Positions 41,121-51,401 of a stretch of DNA of 64,000 nt are shown here, in pieces (position 1 is the first letter of the stretch; the number at the start of each line of letters is the position of its first letter). The stretch is from assembly GCA_032716605.1 (NCBI GenBank), contig CM064572.1, positions 37,836,010 to 37,900,009 of the forward strand, in the 5' to 3' direction. The DNA is from Paralithodes platypus. Taxonomy: Eukaryota; Arthropoda; Malacostraca; Decapoda; Lithodidae. The position numbers and the translations under genes were made by a program. Under the pieces are notes generated by a model that worked only from the letters and a program-made list of their open reading frames with translations, did not search any database and was not told the origin of the DNA.

Positions 41121-41544
41121 CGTCCCAAAGATAGCACGAATCGTAATCTCCATCACACAAACATTTCTCACACTGCCACACATAGAAGAAAGATTACGAT
41201 ACTGTTAATATTTTTCTCTCTCTCACACACACATCTCTCTCTCTCTGCTGTCTCTCTCACTCACTCTCACTCAGAAAAGATCTCCCTAAGTCCTTCTCAT
41301 CAAAGACCACCACCACCAGCAGTCTAACCCTATTAAGTTGAAGGCTTCCAACACTACCGGATAAACAACGGTACCAATTAACACCTTTAAAACCAACACA
41401 CATTTTACAACATAGACGATTTTTTTACACAGCTTAGGAACAATATTATTTCCTCTACCAACGAAAGTGGATGGAGGTTATTTCTTTATCCTCCGCTTGT
41501 CTGTCTGTAAACAACATATACCACACAAGTCACATTTTAACCTA

Positions 41545-41936
41545 TTAAGGGGGGATGCGCCGTTTTTTCTGGTCCCCCCCTTTCCTTCGTGTTTAGCCCA
41601 ATTGTTTTTTAAATTTGTAAGACGTTCAGCCCATTAGTTTGGCGATTTTAAGACTTTATGCACCCATTTCTTTGTCAACAATAACCTTTCGTGCCATTAA
41701 GATGTCGAAATGTTCCTGTCGAGCGATAGCGAACCTGTAATTTTAAGAGTAACCGGCCTATGGCTGGGACATTATTCTACCGAAAAATGTACAAATTTAT
41801 CTTGAAAAGGAGGGGGGGGGGGGGGGGGGGGGGGCTAAGGGGGGCGTTTATTGCAGCTTGGAGGTCTAAGGAGAAAACTAAAAAAATAATAAATAGATAA
41901 AACAATAAGCAAACAAATACGCCCATCCCCCCTTAA
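41545..41936 (+). mobile_element. Family-A element with internal G tract
   Basis: 392 bp from TTAAGGGGGGATGCGCCG to ACGCCCATCCCCCC-TTAA. Hairpin 1 CCGGCCTATGGCTGG is kept with one G-T pair. A run of about 24 G replaces the GGGGGATC block at 41811-41834. Its right end is the founder of the minisatellite that follows. Confidence 0.82.
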
Positions 41937-42662
41937 GTACAAGTCTCTCTACACTACAAACAAATACGCCCATCCCCCCTTAAGTACAAGTCTCTCTACA
42001 CTACAAACAAATACGCCCATCCCACCTTAAGTACAAGTCTCTCTACACTACAAACAAATACGCCCATCCCACCTTAAGTACAAGTCTCTCTACACTACAA
42101 TTAAATACGCCCATCCCACCTTAAGTACAAGTCTCTCTACACTACAAACAAATACGCCCATCCCCCCTTAAGTACAAGTCTCTCTACACTACAAACAAAT
42201 ACCCCCATCCCACCTTAAGTACAAGTCTCTCTACACTACAAACAAATACGCCCATCCCACCTTAAGTACAAGTCTCTCTACACTACAAACAAATACGCCC
42301 ATCCCACCTTAAGTACAAGTCTCTCTACACTACAAACAAATACGCCATCCCCCCTTAAGTACAAGTCTCTCTACACTACAAACAAATACGCCCATCCCAC
42401 CTTAAGTACAAGTCTCTCTACACTACAAACAAATACGCCCATCCCCCCTTAAGTACAAGTCTCTCTACACTACAAACAAATGCGCCCATCCCCCCTTAAG
42501 TACAAGTCTCTCTACACTACAAACAAATACGCCCATCCCCCCTTAAGTACAAGTCTCTCTACACTACACACAAATACGCCCATCCCCCCTTAAGTACAAG
42601 TCTCTCTACACTACACACAAATACGCCCATTCCCCCTTAAGTACAAGTCTCTCTACACTACA
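41914..42662. repeat. 47-bp minisatellite built from a family-A terminus, 16 copies
   Basis: Each unit is the last ~25 bp of the A element (AATACGCCCATCCCCCCTTA) plus 22 bp of flank (GTACAAGTCTCTCTACACTA). The tandem start coincides with the A right end. Copies vary between CCCCCC and CCCACC; one has a 1-bp deletion near 42343. Confidence 0.95.
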
Positions 42663-42919
42663 AAAGACAGAAAGGCATTTGATTAGTCCCATAAATTGAA
42701 TTCTTCAGGTAAATCCCGTAATTATATTTTCAAAGTGGATGACGACTTCTATTTAATAGGTATATTCCAACTGTCAGACAACATTGGCATCAACAATAGA
42801 ATCGGAGATACACAAGATTTTTGTTTTGTTTTTGTTTTTACTTGAATATAATGATAATATTTCAGCTATAGGCCCTATACCGGAATATAAATACGACCTA
42901 GGACTCTTTCTCTCCATAT

Positions 42920-42964
42920 ATATATACAGAGAGAGAGAGAGGGAGAGAGACATAGAGAGAGAGC
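42920..42964. repeat. (TA)n/(GA)n microsatellite
   Basis: Short TA run then GA units. The surrounding 42663-43166 is unique-looking AT-rich DNA with no supported gene. Confidence 0.88.
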
Positions 42965-43297
42965 TAATCCTCTTGCTATCACTTAAACTGCATTATATTT
43001 ACTGATAGACAATTTAATTCAGTCTATGGATGAACCGAACAATTATCTTTGCATTCTTCATTTACCTTTCAGCGCAAACTCCAACCCGACTATTTATCTA
43101 AGTTGTCCCCAACTCTCCGCCAAAGAAAACGGTAGCGGGTCGGGTCGGTGGCACATCTATCTGTGTTTAAGGGGGGATGGGCTGTTTTTTCTGGCCCACT
43201 TCTCCCTCATGTTTAGCCCCATTAGTTTTCAGATGTTATGACGCTCGGCCCATTAGTTTGGCAATTTTAAGACTTTACGCCAAATTTCTTTTTCAAT

Positions 43298-43513
43298 TTA
43301 ACCCTTTTAGTACCTGCGACGTGTGTTATATTTTACTCTAGCTATATTTAGACGACATTATGCAGCTTAGGAAGGGTGTGTGGTAGGTAAGAGGGTTGGT
43401 GGAGATAATTTGAAGCCTTTATTATTGCTAGAGGTCCATCCTAAGCTGAGTAAAATCGTCTAATAGTTGCCAGAATATGATGAAAAGGACGTCCCTGGTA
43501 CTCAATGGGCTAA
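43298..43513 (+). mobile_element. Family-B element nested in A
   Basis: TTAACCCTTTTAGTACCTGC at the left and CCTGGTACTCAATGGGCTAA at the right; the right TTAA has mutated to CTAA. Both foldback arms are present. Confidence 0.85.
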
Positions 43514-43572
43514 GACTTTTCGTGCCATTTATGTGTCGATTTTTCCTGGCGAACGATAGTGAGCCTGACATT

Positions 43573-44060
43573 TTAACCCTTAAAAAGCGGCTCACCACTT
43601 AAGTCGAGTTAAATAAAGCTGGACTATGTGGCGGCGCTCGACATAGATCGAGTGGCAATTTCAGCACGTAATGTGGCTGAGAGAGAGAGACAAGTGGTGG
43701 CAGGAGACTAGCGAGCGTATGACTGCTCCAGACCACCGCGGCGAACCTACTGACACAAATCTCAGCTCCCTCCTCCCTCTCTCACTCGCTACATACTCAA
43801 TTATGTACCGAAAGTACCGAATTACCTGCTTTTTGCACTCGCGTTGCACGGTTATTGCAAGAAAACTATCCATCATACAAGGATCGTTATGGTGTCATTC
43901 GAAAGCTCTGTTTATGCCCTTTCAGGGATAGATACTTGTTTTACGTTCTGGGTCTTATTTAGGCATGAAAATGATCACGTAAACAGCCCTATTTTGGCTA
44001 AAAACACCCCGCTGGGCGGTACACATAAATAAACCGCATAGGCCGCTCGTAAGGTGTTAA
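43573..44060 (+). mobile_element. Family-D element nested in A
   Basis: 488 bp, nearly identical to the D copy at 30736-31225. Left TTAACCCTTAAAAAGCGGC, right GGCCGCTCGTAAGGTGTTAA. The flanking A sequence ATTT-TTAA-GAGTAACCGG is found uninterrupted at about 41745-41757. Confidence 0.9.
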
Positions 44061-44289
44061 GAGTAACCGGCCTTAGGCCGGAACATTTTTCTACCGAAAA
44101 ATGTACAAAATTATCTTGAAATCGGGCCAAGGGGGTGTTTTATACAGGTTGATGGAGGTCTAGGGAGAAAACTAAAAACTAAATTAATATATAAATAAAT
44201 AGACCCAAAATATAACCACTGACCCCTTGATAAATCAGTCTTGACATTATCAAGAGGGGACATCAAGCCACTAGGACACTGAGCACATA

Positions 44290-45060
44290 TATCACTGTCT
44301 ATCCTGTCCTACTGACCTGTTCTATCCTTTGTTACCTGTCTTGTCCTGTGTTACCTGTCCTATCCTATCCTACCTGCCCTAGGTTTTGTTACCTGTCCTG
44401 TCCTATCCTGTATAAACAGTCCCTCTCATTTTATCTCTCCCTCCCTCACTGTCCTATCGTAACCTCCCTGTCCCTCTGCTTTCCTCTCTCCCTCTTTGTC
44501 CTACCCTTTGCTACCCTCTTGTCCTGTTCTCCCTACCTGTCCTATCCCATCCTGTAATATCTGTTCTGTCCTAACCTCCTTGTCCTACTGGTTTACCCTC
44601 TCCCTCCCTCCCTGTCCTATCATTTGTTACCTGTTATGTCCTATCCTATGTTACCTATCCTGTCTTTGCCTGTCCTATCCTCACTATTCTAGCCTATGTT
44701 ACCTGTTCTGTCCTATCCTATGTTACCTATCCTGTCTTTCCCTGTCCTATCCTCACTATTCTAGCCTATGTTACCTGTTCTGTCCTATCCTATGTTACCT
44801 ATCCTGTCTTTGCCTGTCCTATCCTCACTATTCTAGCCTATGTTACCTGTTCTGTCCTATCCTATGTTACCTATCCTGTCTTTCCCTGTCCTATCCTCAC
44901 TATTCTAGCCTATGGTACCTGTTCTGTCCTATCCTATGTTACCTATCCTGTCTTTGCCTGTCCTATCCTCACTATTCTAGCCTATGTTACCTGTTCTGTC
45001 CTATACTATGTTACCTATCCTGTCTTTCCCTCTATCCTGTCCTAACCTCTCTTGTCTGTC
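44290..45060. repeat. CTATCCTGT-rich repeat with a 72/144-bp array
   Basis: Degenerate GTCCTATCCTGTTACCTGTC words, then a regular 72-bp array from about 44650 to 45030. Alternate units read CTGTCTTTGCCTG and CTGTCTTTCCCTG, so the higher-order period is 144 bp (three dimers). The 208-codon plus-strand frame is a consequence of the period being divisible by three. Confidence 0.92.
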
Positions 45061-45344
45061 CACCTTATAGTAACAGAGACCGGCCAAACTCCGCCCTTCT
45101 GCACTATTTTGTCCTGCCCTAACCTACCTTGTCATATTTTATCCTGTTACGATCCTGTCCTGTTCCGATCAGACAGAACCTATCAGTTAACACTTTCTGG
45201 TCCGACGTCTTGGGGGTTAATTAATATTTTGTTTTAATATTATTAGTGAATTCGCTTGTTTTTCGCCATTTTTGAACAATGTATTTTACTCTGTCTCCTA
45301 GGCTAACAAAAACGACTTCCCAAACTTCCTTCACACCAAGTAAT

Positions 45345-45560
45345 GCCCGCTCAGATCCCTTTCAAGCTATATTTGTACATTGTTCCGATTATTGTAACGG
45401 CCAAAGGCTGATTTCAGATATGTTACAGGCTCTATATCGCTCGCCTAGAAACAATACACCTAAATGGGGTGAAGCGTCATTTTATCGCCAAACTAATTGG
45501 GTAAAACATCTTAAAATCTGGAAAGTAATAGAGCGAAACACGGGTGGTCCATCAAGACTG
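45345..45560 (-). mobile_element. Old family-A fragment
   Basis: GATCCCTTTCAAGCTATATT, AACGGCCAAAGGCTGATTTC, ATCGCTCGCCTAG, CACCTAAATGGGGTGAAGCG and AAACTAATTGGG. Termini lost. Confidence 0.6.
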
Positions 45561-45668
45561 CAAGCGGACAAAATAGGATTAACGGCATTCTCTTGCTTTA
45601 ACCAATTAATAATACACAGAGTAAAGTTAGCAAGTCACAAAACTCAAGTCAAGGCATATACAGTATAA

Positions 45669-46053
45669 TTAAGGGAGCCCACCTCGCTTTTTTTCTATGT
45701 ATCTCCCTCTCTCTTTGGCTTGTATCTATTCGGCCTCATTCAGCCAACTGTTTTAAGACGTTTACCCCCATCCAGGTGTTAATATTTTCCTGGCGAGCGG
45801 TAGCGAGCCATCATATATATATATATTTGTTTTGACAGCAAGCTAAATTTGTACATTTTTCGATAGAAACATGTCTCCGGCGAAGCAGGATTTCTCCAGA
45901 CAATGCTGGCTCGCTATCGCACGCCAGGAAAAAATCAACACCTGGATGGGGATAAACGTCTTAAAACAGTTGGCTGAATTGGACCGAATGGATACAAGCC
46001 AGGGAAAGAGAGAAAAGGAGAGAAAGATAAAAAAAGCCGGTAACCCCCCTTAA
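45669..46053. mobile_element. Foldback A-prime element
   Basis: 385 bp between TTAA at 45669 and 46050. The inverted arms of about 135 bp (TTTAAGACGTTTACCCCCAT against GGATGGGGATAAACGTCTTA) are clearer than at 40410. The centre reads TACATTTTTCGATAGAAAC and CTCCGGCGAAGCAGG, so hairpin 1 is decayed here. Confidence 0.82.
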
Positions 46054-46089
46054 GTCTGTGATAAATAATGTAATAGAAAACGATTAGAG

Positions 46090-46313
46090 AAGAAAAACAG
46101 TGATGTTCTTTTAACTTTTTCCTGGCTACTGTTAGACCATTGTATTCAGCATAAAGGGCCTCCAGCAACTAAAAGGCTTTTAACTATCTCCTTTAACCCT
46201 TTTAACTATCTCCTTTAACCCTTTTTACTACCACAGATCATTCTAAAACTGCACAAAATCGTCTAAATATAGCTAGATCATAAATTAAAAAAACGTCGCC
46301 CGTACAGGTGTTA
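46090..46313 (-). mobile_element. Family-B element with small internal duplication
   Basis: Right end CGCCCGTACAGGTGTTAA; left end eroded (GTGATGTTCTTTTAACTTTT). The central TTTTAACTATCTCCTTTAACCC is duplicated in tandem at 46168-46220. Confidence 0.7.
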
Positions 46314-46379
46314 AGTTGTTAACCAGACAAAAACTAACTAAAAAATGGACCAATTAGATTATGCATCATCTACAAACCC

Positions 46380-46850
46380 TGTTTAGTTTACCCACAACCA
46401 TTTCACTCATCCCTCTTCAATTCAACTCTATTCTTCTACTCACTTCAGTGCTACTCACCTCTCTTCTAATTGCTCAACCCTTCTCCAATAACTCTCCCTC
46501 TACTCAATCCTCCTCTACCCATTTTCATTAACTCTCTTTTCCTCACCCCTCCTCTATCCACCCTTCTTCTATTTACCATTACATAAAATACATTACATCT
46601 AATCATATCAATTTCTCTCACTCATCAACTTACTCCTATTCCACTCACTTTAATTTTACCCACCTCTCTTCTACTCACATCCATTTCAACCACTCTTCAT
46701 CAATTCACTCCATTTCTATTCACTCTAATGCTACCTATTTCTCTTCTACTCGTATCCATTTAACTCACTCATTAACTCACTTTAACGCTACCCACCTCTC
46801 TTCCACTCCAATCCATTTCACTCCCACCTCTACTCACCCCTCTCCTTCGT
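46380..46850. repeat. C/T/A-rich low-complexity repeat
   Basis: CTACTCACCTCTCTTC and CATTTCACTCAC words recur at about 40-60 bp. No gene. Confidence 0.8.
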
Positions 46851-46934
46851 GTAAGTACTTCGTCAGCTACCGGACACTGCCCTTACCTGCGAAAACAAAT
46901 GACGCAATTAACCACACGTAAACACCTGAGCATT

Positions 46935-47190
46935 CGTGTGTGTGTGAGACTGATGGTGAAAGTGAGTGAGTGAGTGAGTGTGTGTGTGTGTGTCTGAGTG
47001 AACGTGAGAACGAACGTGTGTGTGTGTGTGTGTGTAAGATAAAGACCATGTGTGTGTGAGAGTGTGCGAGTGAATGACAATGAGTGTGTGATCAAATGTT
47101 TTAATTAGCAACACCTGAGGAATCAAGTTGTTCACTGCAGGTTTAGTAACTGTGTATGTGTGTGTGTGTGTGTGCGTGTGTGTGTGTGTT
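46935..47190. repeat. (GT)n compound microsatellite
   Basis: GT and GAGT arrays. A ~50-bp segment (AATTAACNACA...CACCTGAG...) flanks the arrays in more than one copy. Confidence 0.88.
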
Positions 47191-47267
47191 GGATTATTTA
47201 GGAAAATCAATGTCGCAATTAACAACAATCACTTACCCTACGAATCAACTTGTTAGCTGCAGAGTAA

Positions 47268-47525
47268 TTTAAGAGGGAAGGAAGGAAAGAAGGAAGGGTA
47301 ATTTTAAGAGGGGATGAAGGAAGGAAGTTTAGGAAGGTGAAAGGGAAATATGGAACTTATGGAAGGAAGACGGAGGAGAAGGAAGGAAGGAAAAAGAGAA
47401 AAAAAAGGAGGAAGGTGACAAGGATGTATAGAAAGAGGGATGGAGGTAGGGAAGGAGAACAGAAGGGAGGTAAGGAATAGAGAGGGAAGGAAGAGGTAAG
47501 ACCAATGGAGGAAGGGGGAGGAGAA
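47268..47525. repeat. GGAAGG purine-rich tract
   Basis: AAGGAAGGAAG and GAGGAAG words throughout, strong purine bias. 47526-47853 then holds an AATAAT run and otherwise unrecognised sequence. That includes a 45-bp hairpin TGTTACAGAC...GTCTGTGACA at 47759-47803. Confidence 0.85.
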
Positions 47526-47853
47526 AACAGATAATAATAAATAAATAATAATAATAATATGTTTATTTCCACTGAAAAGTGGTTATTTTGTTCATACTTT
47601 ACAATAACAAAGTGCATATTAAGTATTGTGACGCCTGCAGCTCAGCAGAACACCACGTGGGCTCAGCCGCTCGCTTGGCCACTCGCTAGCACTCGCCGGG
47701 GCAAGGTATTTGGCTACAGTCTATCTACAATGTTGTTCTTTCTTTCATAGTGTTCGTGTTGTTACAGACAGTCCCGTGGAGGTCTTTATTTTCGTCTGTG
47801 ACAACGGGAAGCATTTTATATCATGAGTTGAACATAGGATGCATTGTATATAG

Positions 47854-48088
47854 TTAACCCTCTCCGACATATGACGCGATTTTGAGCCGATTAGGGATAC
47901 TTTAAAGTCTTTGTTACCATCAGGGGTATTTAGAAACCTTTAGTTTAGTTACTTCAACCTCTGCAGTTGTCTTTGAGTTAGCTGTGGGCAGAAAACTAAT
48001 TTTGGAGAGGTAATTATAAGAGTGAGATAACTCTATTTCTTATTGGTAATCTGGCAACCTCTGCATCATATGAGTCTGAAGGGGTTAA
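47854..48088. mobile_element. Family-C TTAA element, second copy
   Basis: 235 bp with ends TTAACCCTCTCCGACATATG and CATATGAGTCTGAAGGGGTTAA-type. It shares the CATATGACGCGAT word with the C copy at 24133 but is largely different inside. Confidence 0.6.
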
Positions 48089-48188
48089 GGAGAGAGAATA
48101 ATATAGGCAGTGGGGTGGTAGTGTGTGCGTGCGTATACATGTGCTGCCTCCCCCCCTCGCTTTGTAGGCTCGCGCGCGTGCCGCCTCA

Positions 48189-48275
48189 CGCCTCTTGATT
48201 GGCTGGTGGTTCTTGGCGCCTTCTGCAGCCCTGCTGCCTGGTGACGTATCAGCCTGTGATTGGCTGACCACCATG
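48189..48275 (-). promoter_or_regulatory. CCAAT / TGACGT cluster
   Basis: Two inverted CCAAT boxes (ATTGGCTG at 48198-48205 and 48259-48266) bracket a TGACGTAT site at 48242-48249, in a GC-rich block with GGCGCC and CGCGCGCG nearby. This is promoter-like for pol II. No gene or recognised element is attached, so it may be part of an LTR or simply chance. 48276-48730 shows no supported gene. Confidence 0.3.
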
Positions 48276-48729
48276 CCTTTGTATGTGATCCTGGAGGGGT
48301 CCCATGGAGTTCCTTCCTCAGAGGCCAGAGCTTGCCTGACACGCGTATCACCTACATCGTTTGCAATTCTGTCCCCCATACTCGCTACTTTGCATACTAT
48401 CTCTCTCTCTCGACTTCTCCTTTCTCATTCTCCAATCTTTATTAAACTCAACATCCCTTCTGGTTTCAGCATAGACGTTCACCGTCGACCAGTCGTATTG
48501 TACGCGAAGCTCTCAGATATTTCCATGTATTAGGTTAAGGAGGTATTATGCTTTATTGAGGTTTAGAGAGACGGACTTTTCCGTATGTGTCCTCTCTCGG
48601 GAAGGTTGTAGACCGGTATATGTCTCCCTTGCAAGGTGTTGAGTGATTCTGCTTGGTTATCTAAAGTTAGACTAGGGGTAAGGTTACTGTGTCGTTGTCT
48701 CCGATGTGTGCAGTGTTAGCTAAGCTAAC

Positions 48730-49165
48730 TTCCTTACTCCACCATACCAATACTTCTCCACTCCACCACCATCCCTCCACCCCCTTACTCCACCATCACA
48801 CCAATCCTTCCTAATCTACCTCTACTCCACTCCCCCACTTCGCCCTACCTCCACCTCTTCACTCCACCACTACTACTGAACTACCCTACTCCACTAGCCT
48901 ATACCTCCACCACACTACCCTCCCCATCACCCCCCCCCCTCACCACTCCATTACCCCTATTCCACTTCTCCCCCCCCCCCACCACCACCATAACCACCAT
49001 CATCATCATCATCACCATCACTACCATCATCTGCTCCCCCACCTCCACAATCTCTTCACCTACTCTCACTCGCTCTCCTGCCCCCTCCCCCCCACACACA
49101 CTCTTTAACTACTCTCTCTCCCCCCTCCACACACACACACACACACACACACACCAACACACATC
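48730..49165. repeat. C-rich low-complexity tract
   Basis: CTCCACCACC, CATCATCATCACCATCA and poly-C words, then (CA)n at 49128-49160. Confidence 0.88.
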
Positions 49166-49223
49166 ATGTTACTCCAGGGGTTATAAATCACCGCGGGGGC
49201 TGACAACTGGCCGGCTTCGTTCC

Positions 49224-49599
49224 TTAAGGGGAGGGTCGGTTTTCTGGTCCTCCTTTTTCCTCATGTTTAGCCCCATTAGTTTTCAGATTTTTAAACGTTT
49301 GGCCCATTAGTTTCGAGAGTTTAACACCTTTCGCCCTATTTCTTTATCAATATTAAGACTTCGTGTTATTTAGGTGTCGATTTTTTCATGGCAAGCGATG
49401 GAGTGTCTGTATTTTAAGAGGAACCGGCCTTTGGCCGAAACATTTTTCTATCGAAAAATGTACAAATTTATCTTGAAGGAGGGTCATGGGCGGGTGCTTT
49501 TTTAAAGCTTCATGGAGGTCTAGGGAGAAAACTGAAAAACAAAATATATATATATTAAAAAGATACACGAGCCAATAAATACACCCATCCCCCCCTTAA
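49224..49599 (+). mobile_element. Family-A element, complete
   Basis: 376 bp, TTAAGGGGAGGGTCGGTTTT at the left and TACACCCATCCCCCCC-TTAA at the right. Hairpins GGCCTTTGGCC and CATTTTTCTATCGAAAAATG are intact. Its right TTAA starts the next remnant. Confidence 0.85.
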
Positions 49600-49800
49600 C
49601 CCTTCCGGTCCGATAAACGCCCATTGAGGTTTGGGCATCTCACTACCGCCAGACCATTTTGTGCAACCTAGGAAGGACCTATTGAGTTTTAGAGGGTTAA
49701 TTGAGACAGGTTTGTTTTTAGCCCTTTGATCCCTTGAGGTCCTTCCTAACCCTTTAAGGATCGAGGACGCAATTATGTTCCGTTTTCGGACTATTAATAG
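49596..49800. mobile_element. TTAA-element remnants of unclear family
   Basis: TTAACCCTTCCGGTCCGATA begins at the A right end. CCTAGGAAGGACCTATTGAG and CCCTTGAGGTCCTTCCTAAC form an inverted pair. A further TTAAGGATCGAGGACGC starts near 49752. No full element can be delimited. 49800-50079 shows nothing else recognisable. Confidence 0.4.
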
Positions 49801-50079
49801 AAGATTTTATTCAGATTAGGAAGGGTATATATGGGGTCCCTACTAGATGGTCCGGCCTTAATACTACTAGACAGAAACAGTTTATAGTAGAAGAATAGGA
49901 CAGCTAATTACAAGGCTCTCTCTCTCCACCCTCCAGTCAATCCGGCTAAAAAGCCGTACCGGAAAATAGAACTAATTGTAACCTTATGAGTCAGGAAATG
50001 CCGACAAGGGAAGTTTTTATAGAGTAAAGAAAGAAATTAGTCTGAAATGGAAATTACACTTAAACACCTACTGATTCAT

Positions 50080-50139
50080 TCATATTAATCCAAACTCCAT
50101 CAGATGATCGTCCAGTTTCTTCTTAAACGCATCAATGAT
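50080..50139 (-). pseudogene. C-terminal scrap of another CR1-like LINE
   Basis: Minus-strand reading IIDAFKKKLDDHLMEFGLI, stop. It resembles the CR1 ends SFKIKLDKHMDEKGWV and SFKLRLDKYL in this window. It is cut at 50140 by CR1 copy 2. Confidence 0.5.
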
Positions 50140-51273
50140 AATTTGCTTAGTTTTTTCTCAGAGATATATGAAGCAGTAGATAATGACAAGTCATATGATA
50201 TAATATATTTAGATTTCAGTAAAGCTTTCGACAGAGTCCCCCATGAGAGATTGATGAGAAAGGTTGAGGCGCATGGAATAGGTGGGGCGTTGTTGGGATG
50301 GATTAGGTCATGGCTAATTGGTAGGAAGCAGAGAGTCAGCATAAATGGTACGAAGTCAGAAGGGGGAGCAGTCAAAAGTGGTGTCCCCCAGGGATCTGTA
50401 TTAGGTCCTCTGTTGTTTGTTATATACATAAATGACCTTGATTTAGGTATAACTAGTAGGATAAGTAAAGTTGCAGACGATACCAAAATGGGGAGAACAA
50501 TTGATTCAGATAGAGATATAGAGTGCCTCCAAAGGGATCTAGATACCTTACACGAATGGTCAGTAAATTGGCAGATGAAGTTTAACATTGACAAATGCAA
50601 GGTATTAAAGATAGGGAAGATGCATACAAATGTTAAATATAAACTAGCTAATGTGGAATTAGAAAACTCGAATTGTGAGAATTGTGTGTTTGTTAGCAAT
50701 GATTTGAAGCCTAGACAACAGTGTATAAGCGTTCGAAACAAGGCAAACAGGATTCTCGGGTTCATCTCTAGGAGTGTGAGTAACAGAACTGCTGATGTTA
50801 TCTTAAAACTTTACTTGTCATTAGTGAGACCCCATATGGATTATGCTGTTCAATTTTGGTGTCCTTATTACAGAATGGACATAGATTCATTGGAGAGAGT
50901 ACAACGTAGAATGACAAAAATGATCCATAATGTTAGAAATCTTCCGTATAAAGAAAGGTTGAAGAAATTAGGCTTACATTCGTTAGAGAGACGCAGAGTT
51001 AGAGGGGATATGATAGAGGTGTTCAAGTGGGTTAGTGGGATTAACAAAGGGGACATGACAAATGTACTAAAGCTCAGTGATAGCGAAAGAACTCGTACCA
51101 ATGGTTTCAAATTAGATAAATTTCGTTTCAGAAAAGATATAGGCAAATATTGGTTTGGTAACAGAGTTGTAGATGGGTGGAATGGACTACCAGGTGCTAT
51201 AGTGGGATTAAAAACGATAGGGAGCTTTAAGATAAAATTGGATAAGCATATGGACGAGAAGGGTTGGGTGTGA
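50140..51273 (+). CDS. CR1-like reverse transcriptase, C-terminal portion
   Basis: The open frame runs 389 codons from 50104; the first 12 residues come from flanking DNA. Motifs are SKAFDRVPHERL, KSGVPQGSVLGPLLFVIYIN, VADDTKMG (catalytic FADD has become VADD but both Asp remain), CKVLKIGKMHTN, RVQRRMTKMIHNVRN, LERRRVRGDMIEVFKW, and the end HMDEKGWV. It closely matches the last ~370 residues of the copy at 3789-6792, with a short deletion at NSNCENCVFVSND. The endonuclease and RT fingers are missing, so it is a non-functional 5'-truncated copy despite the open frame. Confidence 0.85.
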   Translation, partial: NLLSFFSEIYEAVDNDKSYDIIYLDFSKAFDRVPHERLMRKVEAHGIGGALLGWIRSWLIGRKQRVSINGTKSEGGAVKSGVPQGSVLGPLLFVIYINDLDLGITSRISKVADDTKMGRTIDSDRDIECLQRDLDTLHEWSVNWQMKFNIDKCKVLKIGKMHTNVKYKLANVELENSNCENCVFVSNDLKPRQQCISVRNKANRILGFISRSVSNRTADVILKLYLSLVRPHMDYAVQFWCPYYRMDIDSLERVQRRMTKMIHNVRNLPYKERLKKLGLHSLERRRVRGDMIEVFKWVSGINKGDMTNVLKLSDSERTRTNGFKLDKFRFRKDIGKYWFGNRVVDGWNGLPGAIVGLKTIGSFKIKLDKHMDEKGWV

Positions 51274-51401
51274 AGGGGGATCAGCAGGGTTGGGCCAATC
51301 AGCGCTCTGCAGACCCCCGTAATCCTGCGTTAATCTCTAACCGTTTTGCTAAGATGATCCTCAGGGTATTAGAGTGTTGAGCCTATAATTGGGCTTTGTA
51401 A

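Larger units (their letters stand above)
43167..44230 (+). mobile_element. Family-A element carrying separate B and D insertions
   Basis: A sequence runs 43167-43301, 43510-43576, then 44057-44230. Interruptions are a B element (43298-43513) and a D element (43573-44060), each exactly at a TTAA that is single in uninterrupted A copies. Hairpins CCGGCCTTAGGCCGG (44067-44081) and CATTTTTCTACCGAAAAATG (44084-44103) are perfect. The right terminal TTAA is TTGA. Confidence 0.88.

Noticed and set aside
44496..45122. 208-codon repetitive frame as a secreted or structural protein
   Set aside because: The frame exists only because the 72-bp period is divisible by three; no signal peptide or conserved start, and the flanks are degenerate versions of the same repeat.
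47759..47803. 45-bp hairpin TGTTACAGAC...GTCTGTGACA as a tiny transposon or terminator
   Set aside because: No target duplication and no second copy seen; noted only as a hairpin.
49386..49568. Short frames inside family-A elements (60-93 codons) as a conserved peptide
   Set aside because: The frames differ between A copies in phase and start, and stops are scattered; the DNA hairpins are conserved, not a protein.
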